Shown here: positions 8,576 to 16,039 of the stretch, in pieces
Layout of the letters: each line of letters opens with the position of its first letter
How positions within the stretch are numbered: position 1 is the first letter of the stretch
Assembly: GCA_003221695.1 (NCBI GenBank)
Contig: QHSX01000041.1
Coordinates: 1-64,000, forward strand
Length of the DNA stretch: 64,000 nucleotides
Direction: 5' to 3'
From: Candidatus Rokuibacteriota bacterium
GTDB taxonomy: Bacteria > Methylomirabilota > Methylomirabilia > Rokubacteriales > CSP1-6
The notes under the pieces: model-generated
Told to the model about the DNA's origin: nothing
The model's database searches: none
What the model saw: only the letters and a program-made list of their open reading frames with translations
Translations under genes and position numbers: made by a program

Positions 8576-9251
8576 GGGCCTCCACGCGCGGTATGGGCAG
8601 GTGCCGGTGCTGAACGGCGTCTCGCTCCGGGTGGGGGCGGCCGAGCGCGTCGTGATTATCGGACGAAACGGCGCGGGCAAGACGACCCTGCTGCGCGCGC
8701 TCATGGGTTTCCTCCGCTCCCGCGAGGGGCACATCCGCTGGCGAGACGTCGACATCACGCACCTGCCACCCTACCGACGGGCCCGGCTCGGCCTCGGGTA
8801 CGTTCCCCAGGGGCGTGAGATCTTTCCCGCCCTCACCGTCCGCGAAAACCTCCGGATGGGGGCCCTCTCCGGCGACGGATCGCGCTTCGACGAGCTGCTG
8901 CAGATCTTCCCGCGCCTGGGCGAGCGCCTCGGCCAGCGCGGCGGTAGCCTCTCGGGGGGTGAACAGCAGATCCTCGCCATCGCGCGCGCCCTCATGGGCG
9001 ACCCGAAGCTCCTGCTGCTCGACGAGCCGACCGAGGGGATCCAACCCTCGATCGTCGACGAGATCCTCGAGCAGCTTCTCGGGATCAACGCACGATTCGG
9101 GGTGACGATGATCCTCGTCGAGCAGAATGTGGACTTCGCCTCCGCGTTCGCGCAGCGCGCCTATACGATGCTGAAGGGAGAGATCACCGAGGAGTTGAGG
9201 CCGGAGGCCCTTTACGACCCGCGCGTCATCGCCGACTATCTTGGCGTCTGA
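8562..9251 (+). CDS. urtE: Urea/amide ABC transporter ATP-binding protein, UrtE-like
   Basis: A 229-residue ATPase read from GTG 8562 (VLDVEGLHARYG), which overlaps the preceding gene and matches the family N-terminus; the frame is open further upstream but that stretch is not family-like. Walker A is GRNGAGKTT, YVPQGREIFP follows, the signature is LSGGEQQILAIARAL, and Walker B runs into LLLLDEPTEGIQPS. The DEPTEGIQPS string is typical of UrtE. It is the last transporter gene before the GatC-like/amidase pair, 33 bp downstream. Confidence 0.9.
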   Translation: MLDVEGLHARYGQVPVLNGVSLRVGAAERVVIIGRNGAGKTTLLRALMGFLRSREGHIRWRDVDITHLPPYRRARLGLGYVPQGREIFPALTVRENLRMGALSGDGSRFDELLQIFPRLGERLGQRGGSLSGGEQQILAIARALMGDPKLLLLDEPTEGIQPSIVDEILEQLLGINARFGVTMILVEQNVDFASAFAQRAYTMLKGEITEELRPEALYDPRVIADYLGV

Positions 9252-9284
9252 GGGCGGCCCGATACCCGCCGGGAGGGGAGGACC

Positions 9285-9485
9285 ATGAAGAGCGACGACC
9301 CCGTCACCAGGGAAACCGTCGAGCGCCTCTGCGCGCTGGCCGACCTGCCGCTCGCACCAGAACGTCGCGCCAGGCTGGTGCCCATGCTTTCCGGCCTCAT
9401 CGCGGCCGCCAACGAGCTGAACCGCAAGATGGCGGCCGCGGCGTACCGGTCGATCTTGCCGATCCTGCGATTCCCCGAGCGATAG
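9285..9485 (+). CDS. AtzG/GatC-like small amidase partner protein
   Basis: A 66-residue protein behind a strong ribosome-binding site (GGGAGGGGAGG). The segment VERLCALADLPLAPERRARL, then a helix ending AANELNRKM, resembles the AtzG (DUF4089) and GatC small subunits, which wrap around and stabilise amidase-signature enzymes. Ten bases separate it from the amidase gene, whose own start has AGGAGGT. AtzG is known to be needed for AtzE activity, and the same pairing is likely here. Assignment rests on pattern, size and position, as the sequence is too short for certainty. Confidence 0.65.
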   Translation: MKSDDPVTRETVERLCALADLPLAPERRARLVPMLSGLIAAANELNRKMAAAAYRSILPILRFPER

Positions 9486-9495
9486 GAGGTACGTC

Positions 9496-10911
9496 ATGGC
9501 ACAGGGAAACCTGCTGGACCTGACGATCATCGAGGCCGCGGCACAGCTCGAGGGGCGCCGGCTCTCCCCGGTGGAGCTCACGGAGGCGATGCTTCAGCGG
9601 ATCGCCAGCGTCGACAAGCAGATCCGAGCGTACATCACCGTCTGTGATGCGCAGGCGCGTGAGGTGGCGCGGGCCGCCGAGCGCATGATCCAGGCGGGGT
9701 ACTACCTCGGCCCCCTCCACGGGATTCCGGTCGCGCTCAAGGACAACATCTACACGCGCGACGTCCGCACGACGGCCGGGTCGAAAATCCTGGCGGACTT
9801 TGTTCCGGCCGAGGACGCGACCGTGGCGGCGCGGCTGAAGCGCGCCGGCGCCATCATCATCGGCAAGACGAACATGCACGAATTCGCCTGGGGTGGCACG
9901 ACCGACAACCCGCACCATGGCACCTGCCGCAACCCCTGGAACCCCGAGCGCTTCCCCGCCGGCTCGAGCGGCGGCTCGGGCGCGGCGGTGGCGGCGCGCA
10001 CCTGCCTCGGCGCGCTCGGGACGGATACGGGCGGCTCGATCCGGTTGCCGTCGTCGGTGAACGGAATCGTCGGAATCCGCCCGACTATCGGCCGCGTGAG
10101 CAACTACAACGTCGTGCCCCTGGCGTGGACGATGGACACCGTCTCGCCGATGACGCGCACGGTCGAGGATTGCGTGGTCATGTTCGAGATCATTGCGGGC
10201 TACGACCCCTTCGACGACCATTCTGCGCAAGTTCCCCTGGCGGACTACCGGGCGGAGCTTGCCCGCCCGGTGCGCGGCCTCCGCGTCGGGCTCATCCGGG
10301 ACTACTCGCTGAGCCACCTACAGAAGGCGGTCGGCGACGCGGTCCGGGGCGCGCTGAAGACGCTCGAAGGGCTCGGCGCCCAGGTCGAGGAGATCGCGAT
10401 GCCGTCGATCCACGGCAACATCTCCGCTCAGCTCACGATCGAGTCCTGCGAGCCGAGCGCCTACCACCAAGAGTGGCTCCGCACGCGCGCCGCCGACTAC
10501 GGTGAGGACGTGCGGACGTTGCTGGAGTCGGGCGAGATGTATCTGGCCACCCACTACATCCAGGCCCAGCGGTATCGGAGCCTGCTGCGGAAGGAGTTCC
10601 TCGAGGGGTTCAAGCGGGTCGACGTCTTCGTCACGCCGACGCTCCCGTTTACCGCCACACCCTGCGGCGCCACCGAGGTCGTGATCGAGGGGAACCGCAA
10701 AGAGGACATGCTGTCGGCCATCATGCAGTTCACCGGGGTGCCGAGTCTCGCGGGGCTGCCCGCTCTGTCGCTTCCAGTGGGCTTCGACCCCGATGGCCTG
10801 CCCGTCGGAATGCAGGTGATCGGACGGCCCTTCGACGAGGGCCTCCTGTTCGGGGTCGGTCACGCCTATCAGCGGGTCACCGACTGGCACACGAGGTCGC
10901 CGCGACTCTAG
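9496..10911 (+). CDS. Amidase-signature hydrolase (AtzE/GatA-like)
   Basis: A 471-residue amidase-signature enzyme. The Ser-cisSer-Lys triad is intact: Lys82 in VALKDN, Ser157/158 in PAGSSGGSGAA, and nucleophile Ser181 in GTDTGGSIR. Such enzymes hydrolyse linear amides, biuret-type compounds or, in GatA, glutamine. The AtzG-like neighbour and the urea/amide importer upstream favour a small amide or carboxybiuret-like substrate over tRNA amidation, and no gatB is present. It is the last gene of the operon, and its TAG lies within the CTAG that also holds the stop of the converging ureohydrolase gene. Confidence 0.9.
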   Translation: MAQGNLLDLTIIEAAAQLEGRRLSPVELTEAMLQRIASVDKQIRAYITVCDAQAREVARAAERMIQAGYYLGPLHGIPVALKDNIYTRDVRTTAGSKILADFVPAEDATVAARLKRAGAIIIGKTNMHEFAWGGTTDNPHHGTCRNPWNPERFPAGSSGGSGAAVAARTCLGALGTDTGGSIRLPSSVNGIVGIRPTIGRVSNYNVVPLAWTMDTVSPMTRTVEDCVVMFEIIAGYDPFDDHSAQVPLADYRAELARPVRGLRVGLIRDYSLSHLQKAVGDAVRGALKTLEGLGAQVEEIAMPSIHGNISAQLTIESCEPSAYHQEWLRTRAADYGEDVRTLLESGEMYLATHYIQAQRYRSLLRKEFLEGFKRVDVFVTPTLPFTATPCGATEVVIEGNRKEDMLSAIMQFTGVPSLAGLPALSLPVGFDPDGLPVGMQVIGRPFDEGLLFGVGHAYQRVTDWHTRSPRL

Positions 10912-11801
10912 CGTCCTCCCTCATTTCTTCCTGCGGCGGCGACCACGAACTGGAAAACGAGATTCGCGGCGAGAATCGTCGTCTTCGGTCCCGCGTCGGT
11001 CAGCGGATTGACTTCGTTCAACGCAAAGCCGCCCACGCGCGGCGCGAGCGCGACGAGCAGATCGAGCAGTTCACCACTCGTCAGCCCGCCGGGCTCGTGC
11101 CACCCGACGCCAGGCGCGTGTGCAGGATCGAGCACGTCGATGTCGACGCTGAGGAAGATGTGATCCGCGCCGCTGGTGACCTCTCCGATCCGGGCGAGTG
11201 TCCACTCTGTTCCGCAACGGCGCACCGCGCGCGCCGGCAGCTCGGCGAGTCCGATCTCGTCGATGAACCGCTTCGATGACGGAAAGTTGAAGCTCCGCGT
11301 ACCGACCTGCACGCAGCGTCGTTGGTCGACGCGTGGCAACTCGAGCGCGCGCCGCATGCCGCTCGAATGGCTGTAACGCCCTTGAGCGGGTGACTCGTCC
11401 ATCAGGTCGAGGTGCGCGTCGAAATGCACGATCGCGACCGTGCCGGCCACCGCATCGTGAAAGCCTGCCACGGCGGGAAACAGGATCGAGTCATCGCCGC
11501 CAACCACGACGGGGATGCGTCCGGCGCGCGTCTCCTCTGCGGTCTTGGCGCGGGCGGCGGCGAGCGTCGCCATCAGGTCGTGGGGGACAACGGCCGCGTC
11601 GCCCGCATCGTGCAGTTGCGCGGGGTCGAACGGGACAATGCGGTCCTCGTCCACCCAGTAGATCTGCCCGCCCTGGACGCGGTTCAGCATCCACGTCAGA
11701 TGCTTGCGAACCTCCGCCGGCGCGTAGCGCGCACCCGGCCAGCCCAGCGTGGCCGCACCGTCGTACGGCACGCCTATAAATGCGAGGGTCGGATGGGCCA
11801 T
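10908..11801 (-). CDS. Agmatinase/arginase-family ureohydrolase
   Basis: A 297-residue ureohydrolase-fold protein that would release urea from a guanidino compound. The metal-site motifs are GGDDS (101-105), DAHLD (128-132) and SVDIDVLDPAHAPG (219 on, Asp220 and Asp222). In most arginases and agmatinases the first is GGDHS with His as a manganese ligand; here it is Asp104. EVNP near residue 263 also fits the fold. ATG 11801 gives the family N-terminus LAFIGVPYDGA. It lies 65 bp downstream of a Pot-type permease gene and is probably the last gene of the hyuBA-pot operon. The substrate could be agmatine, guanidinobutyrate or another guanidine. Confidence 0.85.
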   Translation of the reverse strand: MAHPTLAFIGVPYDGAATLGWPGARYAPAEVRKHLTWMLNRVQGGQIYWVDEDRIVPFDPAQLHDAGDAAVVPHDLMATLAAARAKTAEETRAGRIPVVVGGDDSILFPAVAGFHDAVAGTVAIVHFDAHLDLMDESPAQGRYSHSSGMRRALELPRVDQRRCVQVGTRSFNFPSSKRFIDEIGLAELPARAVRRCGTEWTLARIGEVTSGADHIFLSVDIDVLDPAHAPGVGWHEPGGLTSGELLDLLVALAPRVGGFALNEVNPLTDAGPKTTILAANLVFQFVVAAAGRNEGGR

Positions 11802-11866
11802 CGGGACGATTCCTCCGCCGGCGATCTTAACCGGTTCTTCGAGGGGAAGGCGGCCAGGCCGATCTC

Positions 11867-12706
11867 TCAGGAGGACTGCACCGCTCGGTGAGCCCAGCCC
11901 CGCCGCGTCTTCAACAGGGTCAATCCCACGAGCGCGAGCCCGAAGCCGAGGGCAGACAGGAGCAAGGTGCTCCCCGCGAGCGAGTAGATCGTGGGCGAGG
12001 TGCCCGCATTCATCGCGCCGAACATGTAGATCGGCAGCGTGTCCTGCCCCCCGACCAGGAAGAAGGCGCGGATGAATTCGTTGAACGACAGCAGGAGCGC
12101 GAACGACGCTCCGCTGATGATCCCGGGCCGGATGAGCGGGAAGGTGATGTCCCAGAACACCCGCCACTCGCTGGCCCCGAGGTCCTGCGCGGCTTCAGCC
12201 AGGCTGCCGCGGAGGACGGAGAAACTCGTCAGCAAGACGATGAACACGACGGGCAACGACCAGAGCAGATGCCCGGCCACGACCGTCCAGCCGGAGAACG
12301 TGACGCCGAGAACGCGGAGGATGACCGAGAGCGCCAGCCCCTGGATGACGCCGGGGACGAACATCGGAAAGACGACGAAGACGAAAAAGCCGACCTGGGC
12401 GTTCGCCGCCATCCGCCGGTAGGCGAGCCCCCCGAGCAGCGCGAGCACCGTCGTGACCACGGCGGTCACCACCGCCACCATCACCGAGGCCTGCAGCGCA
12501 TCCAGCATCCGCGCCTCGTCCAGGAGAGCCCGGTACCACTTGAGACTCAGGTTGCTCAGCGTCGGCACGCTGGGCAGCAACCCCGGGTTGAAGGAGAGCA
12601 GGAGCAGGTACACCGGCGGCAGGTAGATGAACAGGACCACGATCCACGTATAGCCCGCCAGGCCGGCGCGGAGCCAGCGTCGGGAGGGGCCGATCATCGC
12701 GCTCAT
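11867..12706 (-). CDS. Spermidine/putrescine-type ABC transporter permease (PotC-like)
   Basis: A 279-residue BPD_transp_1 permease with six membrane segments and the cytoplasmic EAA loop EAAQDLGASEWRVFWDITFP. ATG 12704-12706 overlaps the TGA of the preceding permease gene (ATGA). The extracytoplasmic N-terminal region after the first helix (LLPSVPTLSNLSLKWYRALL) is typical of PotC, where a target residue often ends this loop. It acts with the next permease and a Pot-type ATPase in the inner membrane. It could carry polyamines or another cationic or guanidino compound. Confidence 0.87.
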   Translation of the reverse strand: MSAMIGPSRRWLRAGLAGYTWIVVLFIYLPPVYLLLLSFNPGLLPSVPTLSNLSLKWYRALLDEARMLDALQASVMVAVVTAVVTTVLALLGGLAYRRMAANAQVGFFVFVVFPMFVPGVIQGLALSVILRVLGVTFSGWTVVAGHLLWSLPVVFIVLLTSFSVLRGSLAEAAQDLGASEWRVFWDITFPLIRPGIISGASFALLLSFNEFIRAFFLVGGQDTLPIYMFGAMNAGTSPTIYSLAGSTLLLSALGFGLALVGLTLLKTRRGWAHRAVQSS

Positions 12707-13566
12707 CTGGCAACGCTCGCGAACAGTCGGGCGAGTCCCAGGAACCGGGATCCCACGATGAGCAGCAGGATGAGGAAGAGCACGACGCTGGTAGAGATCG
12801 CGAAGGCCAGGGGAAAGTTCAGGACCCGGATCACATCCTGGATCATGATGGCGATCATCGACGCGGCGGCCCCGCCGAGAAACTGAACCTCCACTGAGGA
12901 CCCGAGGGCCATCACGAACACGAAGAGAGAGCCCGCGAACATCCCGGGCGCGGTGAGCGGGAGAATGACGTGTCGCAGCGTCTGGCCGAACGTGCCGCCG
13001 AGGTCCTCGCTGGCCTCGATCAGCGAGCGGTCGATCCGGCCGAACGCGAGCAGCAGGGGGAAGATCATGAAGGGGAGGTAGGAGGCGAGCAAGCCGACGT
13101 GCACGGCGAAATCGCTGAAGAGGAGCCACTCCAGCGGCTCCTCCCGGAGTCCCGCCCGGACCAGGAAGCTGTTGATGAGCCCGGTCCTGCCGAGGACCAG
13201 CCGCCAGGCGAAGGTGCGGATGATGTAGCTGGTGAAAAACGGCACCAGGAAGAGGAGCATCAGGATGGTGCGCTCGCGCGCCGTGGCGAACCGGTCCATG
13301 AAGAGCGCCACTGGATAGCCCAGCAGCAGGGCCAGCGCGGCGGTGATGAGAGCGATGCGCGCCGTCCGCACGATCACGATCAACCGATCGGTCCCGACCA
13401 CGCTCTGGTAGGCGTCGAGCACGAAAGCGGGGCGCATCCAGTAGATCGCCGGATCCCATTGCCAGAAGCTCCAGAGGAGCACCAGCGCGAGCGGCGCGAC
13501 CGACAGCGCGAGCAGGACCGCGACCACGGGGGAGGCGAGCAGGACGGAGCGTCGGTGCCCGGTCAC
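12703..13566 (-). CDS. Spermidine/putrescine-type ABC transporter permease (PotB-like)
   Basis: A 287-residue PotB-like permease with six predicted helices. The EAA loop is EASEDLGGTFGQTLRHVILP. The FVLDAYQSVVG segment after the first helix and FFTSYIIRTFAW in the second helix region are characteristic of PotB. It starts 67 bp after the binding-protein gene, beyond a stem-loop, and its stop overlaps the PotC-like start. Function: one half of the translocation pore for the ligand of the Pot-type binding protein. Confidence 0.88.
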   Translation of the reverse strand: MTGHRRSVLLASPVVAVLLALSVAPLALVLLWSFWQWDPAIYWMRPAFVLDAYQSVVGTDRLIVIVRTARIALITAALALLLGYPVALFMDRFATARERTILMLLFLVPFFTSYIIRTFAWRLVLGRTGLINSFLVRAGLREEPLEWLLFSDFAVHVGLLASYLPFMIFPLLLAFGRIDRSLIEASEDLGGTFGQTLRHVILPLTAPGMFAGSLFVFVMALGSSVEVQFLGGAAASMIAIMIQDVIRVLNFPLAFAISTSVVLFLILLLIVGSRFLGLARLFASVAR

Positions 13567-13585
13567 CGGTCTGCCCCGGGATGAG

Positions 13586-13627
13586 GCCGGGAGGGGAGGC
13601 GGGCGGACACCGGACTCCCTTCCCGGC
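13586..13627 (-). other. Long stem-loop between binding-protein and permease genes
   Basis: The arms at 13586-13598 and 13615-13627 are complementary at 12 of 13 positions (GCCGGGAGGGGAG against CTCCCTTCCCGGC), with a 16-base loop. No T-run follows on the coding strand. It lies in the 67-bp gap between the binding-protein stop and the permease start, a usual place for an mRNA-stabilising or attenuating hairpin. Confidence 0.5.
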
Positions 13628-13633
13628 GGGCCC

Positions 13634-14830
13634 TCACGCGTTGCGCAGCTTCTGCCACCACTCCTCGTAGAGCTGGAAGTGAGTGGGTCGGACGTTCTGC
13701 CAGTGCGTCGCGCCCTTCTTGCTGAAGAACTTGTTCTTCACGTGCTGGTTGAGGTCGGCCTGGACCTTGGCGTCGAACTCCCCGCCGGACTTCGCCGCGG
13801 CCATCGCGGAGTGGTCCGTCGGCACCACGTAGCCGCGCAGCTTGCTCAGCGCGGCGCCGTAGTACCCGCCCAGGATCCAGTTGGCCATCCGGTGGGCGGC
13901 CTCGGAGAGCTTCCGGTCCACCGCGCCGCGGTGCAGGAGCAGGTCATTGGACCACCCCTCGTAGCCTTCCTTGGGCACGGCGTAGTCTGCCTGGACGCCC
14001 GCCCGGCGCGCCGCGTACACGATCGGCTCCCAGCCTGTCATCACCCACACCTCCTGGCTCGTGACGAGCTGGACGCCCTGCTCCCAGCCGTTCCAGAAGG
14101 TGCGGAACTGTCCGTCCTTCTTCTTCTTGATCAGAAACTCCATGACACCCTGGAGCTCGTCTTTCTCCAGGTTGCCCGGGTCTTTGATCTTCAACAGATT
14201 GTTCTCCTTCAGGTAGATGGCCGTGAAGATGGCGCTGTTGATCCAGGCATCCTCCATGGCCGTCTTGCCCTTGAGCTTCGGGTCGAAGACGGTGTGGTAG
14301 GAGTCGACCTTCCCGACCTTTTGGGGCAGGTAGATCATCGAATCGGCGTTCACGACGGCGGGGATCCCGTACTGCTTGCCGTTCACCTGGGTGTAGGGAA
14401 TCTCCTTGGCCCAGCTCCAGACGTCGTTCCAATTCGGGATCTTGCTCAGGTCCCAGGGGGCGATCGCGTTGCGCAGGGCGAGCTCCTTTTCGGCGCCGCC
14501 CTGCAGCCCGCCGACGTCGTAGAGGTCGTTGGCGTTGCCGAAGACCATCCGGCTGACCACCGGCCCCGGATCGTTGCCGTTGTCACTGAAGACGACCTTG
14601 ATCCCCTCGTCCCGTTCGAGCTGGGCCCAGAATTTCTCGATCGTCATCGTGCCGCTGGCCCAGTACCGGACCGTCGCTTTCGACGGCTGGGCGAATCCGC
14701 GCCGGGCCAGCGGCACCGTGGCCAGGCCCAGGGCCGACCCGCCCATCCCGAGGATGCTGAGCAGTCGGCGCCGCGAGATGTTCGAAGCGTGATCGCGAGT
14801 CACGGTCCCTTCGTTTTCACGGTCCACCAC
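13634..14830 (-). CDS. Spermidine/putrescine-type ABC transporter substrate-binding protein (PotD-like)
   Basis: About 398 residues from GTG 14830, which has a GGGAGGGAG ribosome-binding site a few bases upstream. The frame extends to 14956, so an earlier start is possible. A twin-arginine signal (ISRRRLLSILGMGGSAL) precedes the mature start RGFAQPSKATVRYW. The body is an SBP_bac_8/PotD-like type II fold with RDEGIKVVFSDNGNDP, PAVVNADSMIYLP and WEPIVYAARR. It lies between the ATPase gene and the permease genes of the same importer. The ligand is unknown, and the ureohydrolase and hydantoinase neighbours suggest a nitrogen-rich small molecule. Confidence 0.87.
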   Translation of the reverse strand: MVDRENEGTVTRDHASNISRRRLLSILGMGGSALGLATVPLARRGFAQPSKATVRYWASGTMTIEKFWAQLERDEGIKVVFSDNGNDPGPVVSRMVFGNANDLYDVGGLQGGAEKELALRNAIAPWDLSKIPNWNDVWSWAKEIPYTQVNGKQYGIPAVVNADSMIYLPQKVGKVDSYHTVFDPKLKGKTAMEDAWINSAIFTAIYLKENNLLKIKDPGNLEKDELQGVMEFLIKKKKDGQFRTFWNGWEQGVQLVTSQEVWVMTGWEPIVYAARRAGVQADYAVPKEGYEGWSNDLLLHRGAVDRKLSEAAHRMANWILGGYYGAALSKLRGYVVPTDHSAMAAAKSGGEFDAKVQADLNQHVKNKFFSKKGATHWQNVRPTHFQLYEEWWQKLRNA

Positions 14831-14939
14831 GCGTCTCCCTCCCTTTCGATCCACCGAACGCTCAGCCATCGACCACATGTCAGGGCGAACCGTACCCGCG
14901 AGTGGTGAGCCGGCCCGCCGGACCACGACTCGAGATCTC

Positions 14940-16031
14940 TCACCCCCCTCCGTCACCCCGACCGCCCGGCAGCACGATGGTGTCCCTCAGGTCCCAGCCT
15001 GCCTCCGTTCGCGTGCCGACCCGGACATCCCGGCCCGCGTCCTGCCCCATCACCTGGGCCCGCAACGGCTGGCCCTGGGAGAGGCGCAGCCCGTACTCGA
15101 GCACCGCACCCTTGTACACGAGGGACACCACCTCGACCGGCACGCGGTTGTCCCGTGCGCGGGAGTCAGCACCCAGCCGCACGCGCTCCGGGCGGATCAC
15201 CATCACCGCCGGTTCGCCCGGGGCGATGGGCGGCGGGCTGGGCAGCCGGAGGGCCTCACCCCCCAGGAGCAGGACGGCGTGGCCGTCGCGCGACTCGACG
15301 GTCCCGCGCAGGAGGTTGGCCGCGCCGACGAAGCTCGCCACGAATTGCGTCCGCGGTCGCTCGTAGAGCTCGACAGGGCCGCCGACTTGTTCGAGGTGGC
15401 CGTCGCGCAGGACCGCGATCCGGTGGCTCATGGACAGGGCGCCGTCCTGGTGATGGGTGACGGCGACAAACGTCGTGCCGAGCTTATGCTGAAGGTTCCG
15501 CAGCTCCTCCTGCATCTGCTCGCGCAGCTTCTCGTCGAGACCCGTCAGCGGCTCGTCGAGTAGCAGCACGGTCGGCTCGACGACGAGCGCCCGGGCCAGG
15601 GCCACCCGCTGCCGCTGGCCGCCGGACAGGGTGTTCGGGTCCCGGTCGTAGAACCCGTCGAGGTCGGTCAGCCGCAGCATGGCCTGCGCTCGGGCCTGGC
15701 GGGCCGCCGGACTCACCCCGCGCAACCGGAGGCCGTACTCGACGTTCTGACCAACGCTCATGTGCGGGAACAGAGCGAGGTCCTGGAAGACGGTACTGGT
15801 CGGGCGCCGGTTCGGAGGAAGATCGGTGGCGTCGATGCCGCCGATGAACACCCGGCCCGACGAGGGGCCCTCGAGTCCAGCGATGATCCGCAGGAGGGTC
15901 GTCTTGCCGCTTCCGCTCGGGCCCAGCAGCGTGAAGAATTCGCCTCTCTGGATTTCCAGTGTGACGCCGGCGACGGCCGTGATCGCGCCGAAGACCTTCG
16001 TCACGTGCTCGACGCGAACCTCGACCGGCAT
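14940..16031 (-). CDS. Spermidine/putrescine-type ABC transporter ATP-binding protein (PotA-like)
   Basis: A 363-residue ATPase with Walker A GPSGSGKTT (37-45), Q-loop STVFQDLALFPHM, signature LSGGQRQRVALARAL and Walker B LLLDEPLTGLD. The H-loop reads VTHHQD in place of VTHDQ, a small departure. The C-terminal third is a TOBE/OB-type domain (VMVIRPERVRLGA) as in PotA and MalK, often regulatory. It starts nine bases after hyuA in the same operon. Cytoplasmic, energising the PotBC-like pair. Confidence 0.9.
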   Translation of the reverse strand: MPVEVRVEHVTKVFGAITAVAGVTLEIQRGEFFTLLGPSGSGKTTLLRIIAGLEGPSSGRVFIGGIDATDLPPNRRPTSTVFQDLALFPHMSVGQNVEYGLRLRGVSPAARQARAQAMLRLTDLDGFYDRDPNTLSGGQRQRVALARALVVEPTVLLLDEPLTGLDEKLREQMQEELRNLQHKLGTTFVAVTHHQDGALSMSHRIAVLRDGHLEQVGGPVELYERPRTQFVASFVGAANLLRGTVESRDGHAVLLLGGEALRLPSPPPIAPGEPAVMVIRPERVRLGADSRARDNRVPVEVVSLVYKGAVLEYGLRLSQGQPLRAQVMGQDAGRDVRVGTRTEAGWDLRDTIVLPGGRGDGGG

Positions 16032-16039
16032 CGTCGAGG

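Noticed and set aside
9496-10911. GatA of the tRNA amidotransferase GatCAB
   Set aside because: A GatC-like protein and an amidase are present, but no gatB is near and the context is an amide importer, which fits an AtzE-type enzyme better.
14831-14939. Structured gap between the PotA-like and PotD-like genes
   Set aside because: CGAGT/ACTCG and CCGG/CCGG pairings are interrupted by bulges and too short to call.
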